DNA of 64,000 nt from the NCBI GenBank assembly GCA_003649445.1, contig QMRV01000002.1, forward strand, positions 1 to 64,000, written 5' to 3'. The notes beneath the pieces were generated by a model. It was given only the letters and a program-made list of their open reading frames with translations, ran no database searches and was not told where the DNA came from. Shown in pieces: positions 25,953 through 33,626 of the stretch. Source of the stretch: Thermoprotei archaeon. Lineage in GTDB: Archaea > Thermoproteota > Thermoprotei > Thermofilales > B15-G2. The position numbers were made by a program, and so were the translations under genes. Within the stretch, counting starts at the first letter, position 1; each line of letters opens with the position of its first letter.

Positions 25953-27002
25953 TTAATAATCTTTGTAGGGGAACTTAACTACTTCATTTTTCTTGCCTGA
26001 AGCATATATTGCTAGTATTACTTCAATAGAACGCTTGCCCTCGTATCCGTCTACATAGGGTTTTCTATCTTCTCTTACTGCCTGAGCAAAGTCTTTAATA
26101 AGTCTAGCATGATTCTCGGGTGGAACTAGCTCTGGCCGGGCCCAGGAGGCTAACTTACCTGTCTTTTCTTCCTCTATTTTGAGTTTCTTGCCTTCTGCTT
26201 CAGCAAACTTCACTGTTTCTCCTTCAATCAGTATAGCTCCTTCAGTGCCGTGAATTTCAAGTCTCGTCGGGAAGCCTGGATATGTTGCAGTGCTTCCTTC
26301 AATTACTCCTATAGCTCCGTTCTTGAATCTTATTACTGCTGCAGCAAGATCTTCTACTTCAATGTTATGTGCCACTGTGTCTATTTGAGCCCAGAGATAA
26401 TCTGGCTCGCCTAGCATCCATACTAGAAGATCTATAGTGTGTATTGCTTGGTTTATTAAAGCTCCTCCTCCTTCAGTAGCCCATCTTCCTCTCCAGCGAC
26501 TTTTATCATAGTATTCTTGAGTTCTATGCCACTTAACTACAGCTTCCCCTAATATTATCTTGCCGAGCTCTCCTGCATCTATCAATTTCTTCATTTTTCT
26601 GAACTTAGGGTCAAATCTACTCTGAAGAATTACTCCTAGCTTAACTCCCTTCTTTTCGGCTCTTCTTATCATTTCATCGGCTTCTCTAATGCTTATAGCC
26701 ATAGGTTTATCTACAAGAACATGTAGCCCCTCGTCAATAGCATCTATGGCAATAGGGAAGTGCAGGTAGTGTGGAGTACATATTGCTACAGCCTCTATAC
26801 CTGCCTTCCTAAACATTTCCTTGTAGTCTGAGTACCACTGTGAAATACCATGTTTTTCGGCAAAAGCTTTAGCTCTTTCAGGACGAGCGCTCGCTACGGC
26901 TATTAGCTCTACTACATTTTCTTCTTTTATTACGGAAACTGCCCTAGCAACAAAGTCTGCTCCTACACCGGCTCCAACGAGACCTAGTTTAAGAGGCTTC
27001 AC
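25953..27002 (-). CDS. Gfo/Idh/MocA-family NAD(P)-dependent oxidoreductase
   Basis: A 349-residue sugar or inositol dehydrogenase-family enzyme. The N-terminal Rossmann domain begins GLVGAGVGADFVARAV and contains VDKPMAIS with the catalytic Lys. The C-terminal domain includes GGGALINQAIHTIDLLVWMLG with the conserved Asp/His pair and KWHRTQEYYDKSRWRGRW. It oxidises or reduces a sugar or cyclitol hydroxyl; the substrate is not predictable. It appears monocistronic. Other carbohydrate genes in the window (GH35, GH43/130-like, sugar isomerase) fit a saccharide-using lifestyle. Confidence 0.9.
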   Translation of the reverse strand: MKPLKLGLVGAGVGADFVARAVSVIKEENVVELIAVASARPERAKAFAEKHGISQWYSDYKEMFRKAGIEAVAICTPHYLHFPIAIDAIDEGLHVLVDKPMAISIREADEMIRRAEKKGVKLGVILQSRFDPKFRKMKKLIDAGELGKIILGEAVVKWHRTQEYYDKSRWRGRWATEGGGALINQAIHTIDLLVWMLGEPDYLWAQIDTVAHNIEVEDLAAAVIRFKNGAIGVIEGSTATYPGFPTRLEIHGTEGAILIEGETVKFAEAEGKKLKIEEEKTGKLASWARPELVPPENHARLIKDFAQAVREDRKPYVDGYEGKRSIEVILAIYASGKKNEVVKFPYKDY

Positions 27003-27110
27003 AAAAATAATTCTTTTAGAAGAAATTTAAGCCTTTAGAGCTTAAATGCTAGCTCGGCGCGAAAATAATATAAGTTCAGACTTAAATCCCCGTCATTTTT
27101 GAAGAACCTC

Positions 27111-27242
27111 ATGAACAGTATAATACACTTAAGGATTGCGAGTGCTAGAATTCTTAGAGAATACCGTGCAAGAGCATTTACGAGATTGAAAGAGCAAAAT
27201 AGTGAGAGTTTCGGCAAAGATCTAGACAAAACTAGAAGCTAG
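27111..27242 (+). CDS. Possible 43-residue basic protein
   Basis: A short ATG-started frame gives a basic, helical peptide (MNSIIHLRIASARILREYRA then RAFTRLKEQN). An AT-rich, TATA-like stretch at 27061-27073 lies about 40 nt upstream and a T-rich run follows the stop at about 27257. No family is recognised and there is no clear ribosome site, so this is a weak call. The rest of the 430-nt gap holds the sRNA at 27368-27427 and otherwise nothing I can identify. Confidence 0.25.
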   Translation: MNSIIHLRIASARILREYRARAFTRLKEQNSESFGKDLDKTRS

Positions 27243-27367
27243 TAGGAATAGAAAAGAATCTTTTTAAAAAAGTAATAAATAGTGAACTATACAGTAACAC
27301 ATATTTAACTTTAAGAAATAATTACATAATTTTAAAAGCATAGTATACTAATCAATAACAATAAAGT

Positions 27368-27427
27368 TTATCAGACCCTAGTAACCTCTTCATCAAGATC
27401 AGAGGGCTGCATATTCATCATTATTTT
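27368..27427 (-). ncRNA. Box C/D sRNA 5, in the 3' UTR of the upstream gene
   Basis: Read on the minus strand: C box ATGATGA (27421-27415), 12-nt guide, D' box CTGA (27402-27399), 2-nt linker, C' box TTGATGA (27396-27390), 15-nt guide, D box CTGA (27374-27371). All four boxes are close to consensus; the second guide is 3 nt longer than usual. The C box begins only 11 nt after the stop codon of the 27433-27753 gene on the same strand, so the RNA may be processed from that mRNA. Confidence 0.82.
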
Positions 27428-27432
27428 AACAT

Positions 27433-27753
27433 TCATTCAATTAATTCTCTAGTTATATTTTCTTCATCCACTTCAATTACTGGTATATTCACGAAACGGG
27501 TATCTCTGTTTACTTCATTACCATACGATATTCTTCCTTCTAAAACATTGTAATGAATATATTTCTTGTTTATAGGCTTATCTAAGATAACATAGTATAC
27601 TATAAGTTTTTGGCCAGCAGTACCATAGATATAGTAAACGTGTTTATTTTCTCCGTAAGTGCTGTGAAAAAGTAGTGGTCTTTGGCTTGTCACTATCAGT
27701 CTTACTAAGTCTTCGAGCGACTTGAACTTCATGTAGGTTATGTTTTTACTCAT
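27433..27753 (-). CDS. Small protein of unknown function
   Basis: A 106-residue soluble protein, predicted alpha/beta, with no family I recognise and no signal peptide or membrane segment. It lies 36 nt downstream of the FtsX-like/Rossmann fusion gene on the same strand and is probably co-transcribed with it. A box C/D sRNA follows directly in its 3' UTR. It may be an accessory of the FtsX-like protein, but nothing in the sequence shows this. Confidence 0.6.
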   Translation of the reverse strand: MSKNITYMKFKSLEDLVRLIVTSQRPLLFHSTYGENKHVYYIYGTAGQKLIVYYVILDKPINKKYIHYNVLEGRISYGNEVNRDTRFVNIPVIEVDEENITRELIE

Positions 27754-27789
27754 ACTGTCATATATTTCAATTTACACTATTTATTTAAA

Positions 27790-30700
27790 TTATTCTAATG
27801 ACTCTCTGTAGCCAAATATTCTCTTTAACTCACTGGGAGAAACTTCTGTTACCTCTAGCTTAGCAAAAGACCTCTCTTCTTTCTTAGTTTTGCTCCTCTT
27901 GTCTTCTATGAGCAGTATTTTCTTCCCTGCTTTAGATGAAAGAATAGTCAAAATTACTCCAGCTAGACCCGAGTCGTAGCCTACTGCGATGTACTGCACT
28001 TCACTTAGTAAAATTCTTAAGTCTTCCTTTAGTTTAAATAACTCGCTTAGGGAAGATAATGAATAGACTCTAATAGCAGGTACTCGAATTTTTTCTTTTA
28101 CAAGAATTTTCTTAGCATTTGATACTGTTTCTATGCGCTCAGGAGTAGTTAGAACTATTACTTCATACGGGTCATATTTTTTCACTATAGTGTATAGTAC
28201 TGCAGGGTTTTCTCCTAGAGCCACGAGTATTCGTGTGGCTCTCGAACTCCACTCCAAGGCTATTTTACGTAGAAAAGATAGTGTTTCATGAACATAGTAG
28301 AGTCCCAGCTTACTGTGCTGGGTAACAGGCTTTGATGTAGCCTTAGCTCCGTAGACATTATCACTGATCTTATATAATATTAAAGTATTCTCAGTAAAAC
28401 ACGACTTATAGCTAATATCGCTTCCCTTGTAGTACTTGAATAATATTCTGTATTCTTCACCTATTTTTTCCACAGAAATTAAGTCTACTTTCTGCAAAAG
28501 ACCTGTACTCAGTTCTCTGAACTTGCTTACTACATAGTTCACAAAGTCTTCTACTCTATTTGCTGGTATTCTTATTGGAAGTGTTTGTGTCAATCCTCTT
28601 TCAATGAAATCTTTCTGTTCTTCTAGTTTCCAACGTCTTTCAAGACTAGGAGTAACCATGACCGACGCTTTTAGCGCCGGAGGAAGAGACGCAGTAATCG
28701 ATACTAGCGTTGCTGCAACTACTGTAAACAATAGTTCTACTGGAGATAACTTAAAGTCTACTGGAACAAGTACTTCCGCTAAACTAAATGCTTTAAATGC
28801 AATAAATCCTGCAAACATTCCGAGAGCAGATCCCACAAAACCCAAGACTGCTCCTTCGAGCGAAAAGAGATAAGCTATATTCGATGGATTTAGACCTAAG
28901 GATGCTAGTATACTTATTTCTCTTTTTCTTTCATATACATTCTCCATTATTGAAACAAATACTGTTAGAAGAGCAATCACTATCGGAATAATAAGAGACT
29001 CTCCCTTAACTACAATAACTGTAGATACAGTATAGTACTTTACTTTTCCTCCCATGTTTATGAAAACCAACGAACCGGTTAAAATAGCGGCTTTTCTTGC
29101 GTAGTCTTCTGGATTTCCCAAAACTTTTACGTAGATTTTGTAGCGCGGCAGTTTAAGGCGTTCTCCTAGTAACTCGGAACAGATAATAGTGTATTTGGCA
29201 GGAATTACTTCAAGTCTCCATGACCCTTCTTCCCGAGTTATCATTACTGGCAATATCTTTCCTCCATCAAGGTCTCTTATTTCACTAAGTTTATCTTCAT
29301 CAAATATTCCTACAACAGTGGCCTCAATACCATTAATAGATACTTTATCTCCGCACTTTGCTCCAAGGGCACTCGCCATTGTTTGACTTAAGAGAACTTC
29401 ACTTTCCTGACTTGGAATTTTACCCTCTATTACGGCTTCTTTTAGAGGGAGAAAATACTTTACTTCGGATGTAAAGCTTATAGCTCCTAGTGCATATACT
29501 TCTTTTTCGCCATAACTTATTTTAAACTCTTTAGAATAAGGCGAAGATTCACGTTTAATACAAATTATTTGAGGAGAATCTATATTCGAAATAGTTCTTA
29601 CAAATACTATTGAAAGAGAATAATATGGAAATACACTTTCTTTAAGTTTTGTCACTAAGATACTTCCATTGTATGCTGAAGATACATAAGCTACTTCCTT
29701 TTCATAGAACCACTGAATAATAGTTAAAGTGTTTAAAGTATGTACAGCAAACGCTACAAGAGCTATAGTTAACAAAGTTAAGGTTAACCTCAATTTACGT
29801 CTCCTATTCTCCCTTAAAACTATTGATAGAGAAGCTGAAGTAGCAGCGGCGAAAGAAAATCCTTCTCTGATATAATGGTCAGGTATCTTTTCAGATAATA
29901 TAAAGATTATCAGAGAGAATAGGTATATGAATAAAGGAGATATCGTAAGATAGGGATTTCCTTCAAGTAAAATAGGATATACTGCAAATATAATTAACAG
30001 TAATATAAAGTATATGCAAGAATATAATAATATTTTCTTGAACTTCTTGTCAGTTATAAATGAAGCCAAGAAGTATGAAAGAAAAACTAGAACTAATGAT
30101 ATAGTAGGAACAGTTAAAGTTGATCTAGTACTAAGAACATTAATTCTGTTTACTATATCGCCATATATTAGAAAAGCTTTCTTATAGGCGACAAGGGCTT
30201 CTTCCCAGTTTCCGCGTTTATAGAATTCTTCAGCTTTATTTTTAAGTTCAATCAGCTGTTCAAATAGTGTTTTACAGAACCCCACGTAAATACCTTTTCT
30301 TTCTAGTATACTCATTTGTTCTTTTAGCTTGGCTATAGAGTTATCTAAGAATATCTTGTTATATTTGCAGCTGACTTTCCCTAAATCTAATTCAATATAA
30401 TCACCCCATTTTGCTTGAGTGGCATTTATACTTAATATAAAGTTATTCGTTTTTATTAATATGATTTCCCCGCTTACTGGAACTAGTACTGTTGAAGAGT
30501 TAAGTCCAAGATATCTTGCGTCGCTCTTATAGCCAAATCTCATATTATTTACTTCAAAGGAGATAGCTCCAATAGGAGAAATTTTTTCTATTTTTTCATA
30601 TGGATTATATAGAGCTAAGTATTTTTTCATTACAATGAAGTATGCTTTCTTTAGTTTTATAGTAGTGTTCTTTAAGGCTATTATCTTTATTGGAAAATAT

Positions 30701-30951
30701 GGTTTAGGAGATATTCTTGGGCCATAAATTAAACTGTTCTTGTTAACAATTATTTCACCTCTATTATTTGTCTTAACATATAACCATTTATTTCCGCTCT
30801 TCATCAAGAAAACTCCAACAACAGGGTTTTCTGAGTCCTCATCTATGAAAGTAATTTTAATAGTAGATGAGGAGGGATGAGCTATAAATTTTGAGAAGAC
30901 TGGTAGTAGAACTAGCCAGACAATAATAACAATAGCGGCTTTATTTCTCAT
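27790..30951 (-). CDS. FtsX/MacB-like membrane protein with C-terminal Rossmann (CARF-like) domain
   Basis: A 1053-residue membrane protein. Order: signal peptide (1-22), a secreted beta/helical domain with KRGNWEEALVAYKKAF (TPR-like, near 245-260), three or four membrane helices (about 275-370), a helix near 400, a MacB-like periplasmic core (about 420-640), and the FtsX permease helices (about 645-770; ERKREISILASLGLNPSNIAYL). The cytosolic part starts with TPSLERRWK, also found in the 1492-residue protein, then a tail domain. Residues about 900-1040 form a Rossmann-like domain (ILVALGENPAVLYTIVKKY, EVIVLTTPE, IAVGYDSGLAGVIL, KKILLIED). The last part resembles CARF sensor domains. No ABC ATPase is nearby, so it may act as a signalling or gating protein rather than a classical exporter. 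Confidence 0.72.
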   Translation of the reverse strand: MRNKAAIVIIVWLVLLPVFSKFIAHPSSSTIKITFIDEDSENPVVGVFLMKSGNKWLYVKTNNRGEIIVNKNSLIYGPRISPKPYFPIKIIALKNTTIKLKKAYFIVMKKYLALYNPYEKIEKISPIGAISFEVNNMRFGYKSDARYLGLNSSTVLVPVSGEIILIKTNNFILSINATQAKWGDYIELDLGKVSCKYNKIFLDNSIAKLKEQMSILERKGIYVGFCKTLFEQLIELKNKAEEFYKRGNWEEALVAYKKAFLIYGDIVNRINVLSTRSTLTVPTISLVLVFLSYFLASFITDKKFKKILLYSCIYFILLLIIFAVYPILLEGNPYLTISPLFIYLFSLIIFILSEKIPDHYIREGFSFAAATSASLSIVLRENRRRKLRLTLTLLTIALVAFAVHTLNTLTIIQWFYEKEVAYVSSAYNGSILVTKLKESVFPYYSLSIVFVRTISNIDSPQIICIKRESSPYSKEFKISYGEKEVYALGAISFTSEVKYFLPLKEAVIEGKIPSQESEVLLSQTMASALGAKCGDKVSINGIEATVVGIFDEDKLSEIRDLDGGKILPVMITREEGSWRLEVIPAKYTIICSELLGERLKLPRYKIYVKVLGNPEDYARKAAILTGSLVFINMGGKVKYYTVSTVIVVKGESLIIPIVIALLTVFVSIMENVYERKREISILASLGLNPSNIAYLFSLEGAVLGFVGSALGMFAGFIAFKAFSLAEVLVPVDFKLSPVELLFTVVAATLVSITASLPPALKASVMVTPSLERRWKLEEQKDFIERGLTQTLPIRIPANRVEDFVNYVVSKFRELSTGLLQKVDLISVEKIGEEYRILFKYYKGSDISYKSCFTENTLILYKISDNVYGAKATSKPVTQHSKLGLYYVHETLSFLRKIALEWSSRATRILVALGENPAVLYTIVKKYDPYEVIVLTTPERIETVSNAKKILVKEKIRVPAIRVYSLSSLSELFKLKEDLRILLSEVQYIAVGYDSGLAGVILTILSSKAGKKILLIEDKRSKTKKEERSFAKLEVTEVSPSELKRIFGYRESLE

Positions 30952-31074
30952 AATCTCTGCTAGAGTTTTTCTCAGCGGAGTAATAAATGTGTTCCATGTA
31001 GAGATCTTTAGAAGCCCTCTTGAAAAGAGTAGGAAAAAATATTTAGATGGCTAGTTAATGTGCGTGGGATTTAA

Positions 31075-31224
31075 ATGGACGAAGATGTCTACGTCGTCAA
31101 AATGGATTCAAAAGGACGTATAGTAATTCCTAAAGATATCAGAGTAAAACTCGGCTTAAAAGCAGGATCTAAGATACAAGTATTTCTCAAAGAAGGCGAA
31201 ATAGTGTTAAAGTATTTAAAGTGA
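31075..31224 (+). CDS. Small AbrB/SpoVT-type DNA-binding protein
   Basis: A 49-residue protein almost entirely made of the AbrB swapped-hairpin fold: MDSKGRIVIPKDIRVKLGL then GSKIQVFLKEGEIVLKYL. An in-frame TAA directly precedes the ATG, fixing the start, and AATATTTAG about 30 nt upstream is a TATA candidate. It is too short to carry an antitoxin tail and has no adjacent toxin gene, so it is more likely a stand-alone regulator. It is convergent with the 31239-31556 gene. Confidence 0.8.
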   Translation: MDEDVYVVKMDSKGRIVIPKDIRVKLGLKAGSKIQVFLKEGEIVLKYLK

Positions 31225-31238
31225 CTGCAAGCACATCT

Positions 31239-31556
31239 CTATTTTTTAAATCTTTTAAATACTTCTTTTCTTAACTCTCCACTAAGCCTTATTGCATATA
31301 AGTGAGGAGAATCAACGAGTATTTTTCTTGTGTACTTCATCCTCATTAACTTAGCTATTTTATCTAAGAGCTCATAAGGTATTTTGCCTTTCGGCTTTAT
31401 TTTAACATAAAGCATCATTCTGCCATCTCTCTCAACTATACCTACTTTTGTGTAGAGAATATTAGTTACTCCTTCTTTTTTACATAAATCTACTATTTCT
31501 TTCCTAATATGTTGCTGCATTCTTGAGAGTACCTGCTGAGGTATTTCCACAGGCAT
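31239..31556 (-). CDS. Conserved-looking small protein of unknown function
   Basis: A 105-residue basic, soluble protein with predicted alpha/beta content (GVTNILYTKVGIVERDGRMML, then KIPYELLDKIAKLMRMKY). I do not recognise it. It has an inverted repeat overlapping its promoter (31566-31583). The small AbrB-like gene converges on it from the other side. It is transcribed alone, as the next upstream gene on this strand is the 31662-33626 transporter, about 105 nt away. Confidence 0.65.
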   Translation of the reverse strand: MPVEIPQQVLSRMQQHIRKEIVDLCKKEGVTNILYTKVGIVERDGRMMLYVKIKPKGKIPYELLDKIAKLMRMKYTRKILVDSPHLYAIRLSGELRKEVFKRFKK

Positions 31557-31565
31557 TTTTATTTT

Positions 31566-31583
31566 AACAAATATTTATTTGTT
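31566..31583 (-). promoter_or_regulatory. Promoter-overlapping inverted repeat
   Basis: AACAAAT (31566-31572) and ATTTGTT (31577-31583) form a perfect 7-bp inverted repeat with a 4-nt centre, 10-27 nt upstream of the ATG at 31556. The AT-rich centre also serves as the best TATA candidate for the minus-strand gene. It may be an operator or only a symmetric TATA region. Confidence 0.4.
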
Positions 31584-31661
31584 TACTATACACAACACTA
31601 ATTTTCTTTATGACTAGTAGCACTATACTGAGAAGAAGACTTCAGCATTAGTATCCAAGCA

Positions 31662-33626
31662 CTAGTGAATAAAGTATAAAGCGAAACTGAGTGCAGACGA
31701 CGCTATGTAGCTTAATGAGTAACCTAAAATTACTCCTACTGCAATAGCCCTACCTTCTCTCATATAAAGCCTTGGTCCTCCTAAAGCCAGAGTAGTTCTC
31801 TTGAGTATGTAAGCAAGCAGAGCTGAAAACCACATTCCGTAAAGCGATAACTCTGAAGTAGATAAAACTAGTCCTACAGGGCATATGGGGAAAGCGAGTA
31901 TTTTAAGCCTTATCAGCGAGACTATAGATAAGAACAGCATACCGAGTACTAGACTTGTCCACCAATTTTCGCTGACCATTATTTTAGCGGCGTCCATTAA
32001 GAAGTCTGCTTCAGCTTTACCGTACTCGAAGACTATTGTCTTAAGGCCGGGTAAGCTCCCTATACTGTATTCATGTGCTGTTGAAATCATAGTATAGTAC
32101 GCTGAGAAAAGCGAAACTGCCACCGACAATATAGTTAGCTTAGCTAGACTATTTCTAAGTACTCTGACTTCTCTAGGCCTATACCTTGGCGACGCTATTA
32201 GTCGATAGCTTTCAAGTAGAGCTACTCCCGGAGCCAGAATAGAGTAGGAGGCTTCGCCGAGAAGCAGTACTCCGAGAACATGTACTGGCACGAAAGCCTG
32301 CGACGTAGATAAACCTATGTATTCGCTCAAGTACTGTCCTAGTGCCGCGTTAAATGGTCTTGCAAGCATTACAGGTAATATAAAGCTCTCTCCTACAAGT
32401 GAAAGAATGCCTAAGTAAATGGCCATAGCAAGTATTGTAGAAAGTAGCGAGAACACAATAAGCCCTAGAGAAAATCTGTTTACAGCGGATAGTACTGAGA
32501 GTCCCGCTATAGCTAAAGCAATTAAAAGGAGAAATTTCCGTGTAGTTCTTTTAGCTAATAAGAATAGTTTTGCTATAGAGACTACTCCTAAGGAAATAAG
32601 TCCTCCGACTGTAATAGCTATATACGGCATGAACAATCCATATCGAAAGTTTTGCAAGACCCATATTCGTCGAGCTCCAAAGGGTAGTGTTAGTGGAGGG
32701 AGCAGATTCGAGTAAACAGCTAGTAGCGGGTACACAACATTAAAAATTATGTAAAAAATCCACCACGTTAGCAGAGTATCCAGTGGAAGCAAATAGCATG
32801 CAGCAATCCACAGCGGATTAATTGATAAAACTAAAACCGCGTTTTGCGCAATAAATACTCTGAGCTCTCTTACGGCCGCTAAATCTATGGTCATAGTATA
32901 TCCATAGGCCTGAGGGAACGGAAACAGGGGGAACCATGGTACTGCTAGTCGAATTAAAGCCGGCAAGTTTATCAAAAATGACACTAGCGCAGAGTATAGG
33001 AAAATTCTTCTTATGAGTCCATCCCTCTTGAAAGAATCTCTAATTCCTCTGTATAATGTAATTGTAGGGAACGGCATTTCCTCTAAATCTACCAATACTG
33101 GTGCTAGAATACGGCCTGCCGAAATAGCTAGTAAGCATGCTAAGAAAGCTAACGAAAACCAGTAAAGAAGAGGTACAGTCCATACGCTCCAGTCAATAGA
33201 CATAGGAGATGCCATGAGTTTAGCTAAGTACTTTCCGGGCGGTGCCCAGAAGTACGGCCTATATTCAGCTGTAAGCGATCTAAAGGGTTCTTGATAAGAA
33301 AGAAACATTGCTCTGCCGATAGATCCCGCTAGAAGCCATATTCCTCCAATAGAAGTAGACACATATATTGATATATAGACTAAAGCTACATCGAATTTGC
33401 TGGGCTTAAAGCCTAGCTCTAGCAAAAGATCAGAGAGAATAGCCAGAAGGAAGAACAGCAATATAGCTGATGAATTTAAGTATACAGGCAGCATTAATCC
33501 TAGTCCCGCACCTCTAATACATATCATTCTAACTGAAATAGAGGATAAAGTCGCTGAAATAAACACTACCAGTGCGTAATTCCTCAATATTCTTATCCTG
33601 TCTTGCTTTAATATGGCAGTACCCAT
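31662..33626 (-). CDS. Polytopic OPT/DUF6785-like membrane protein (module A, type II)
   Basis: A 654-residue protein with about 14-16 membrane helices and little soluble sequence. It is paralogous to the 57247-59235 product: both share a FPxF region followed by a Trp-rich segment, an LAPLD/LLPLDTLLT segment and a conserved C-terminal helix set. The overall pattern resembles the families catalogued as DUF6784/DUF6785 and, more distantly, oligopeptide (OPT) transporters. It overlaps the 613-residue gene upstream by 19 nt, so it is the last gene of a three-gene operon headed by the M28/FtsX giant. Transport of a peptide or small ligand is inferred, not shown. Confidence 0.72.
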   Translation of the reverse strand: MGTAILKQDRIRILRNYALVVFISATLSSISVRMICIRGAGLGLMLPVYLNSSAILLFFLLAILSDLLLELGFKPSKFDVALVYISIYVSTSIGGIWLLAGSIGRAMFLSYQEPFRSLTAEYRPYFWAPPGKYLAKLMASPMSIDWSVWTVPLLYWFSLAFLACLLAISAGRILAPVLVDLEEMPFPTITLYRGIRDSFKRDGLIRRIFLYSALVSFLINLPALIRLAVPWFPLFPFPQAYGYTMTIDLAAVRELRVFIAQNAVLVLSINPLWIAACYLLPLDTLLTWWIFYIIFNVVYPLLAVYSNLLPPLTLPFGARRIWVLQNFRYGLFMPYIAITVGGLISLGVVSIAKLFLLAKRTTRKFLLLIALAIAGLSVLSAVNRFSLGLIVFSLLSTILAMAIYLGILSLVGESFILPVMLARPFNAALGQYLSEYIGLSTSQAFVPVHVLGVLLLGEASYSILAPGVALLESYRLIASPRYRPREVRVLRNSLAKLTILSVAVSLFSAYYTMISTAHEYSIGSLPGLKTIVFEYGKAEADFLMDAAKIMVSENWWTSLVLGMLFLSIVSLIRLKILAFPICPVGLVLSTSELSLYGMWFSALLAYILKRTTLALGGPRLYMREGRAIAVGVILGYSLSYIASSALSFALYFIH

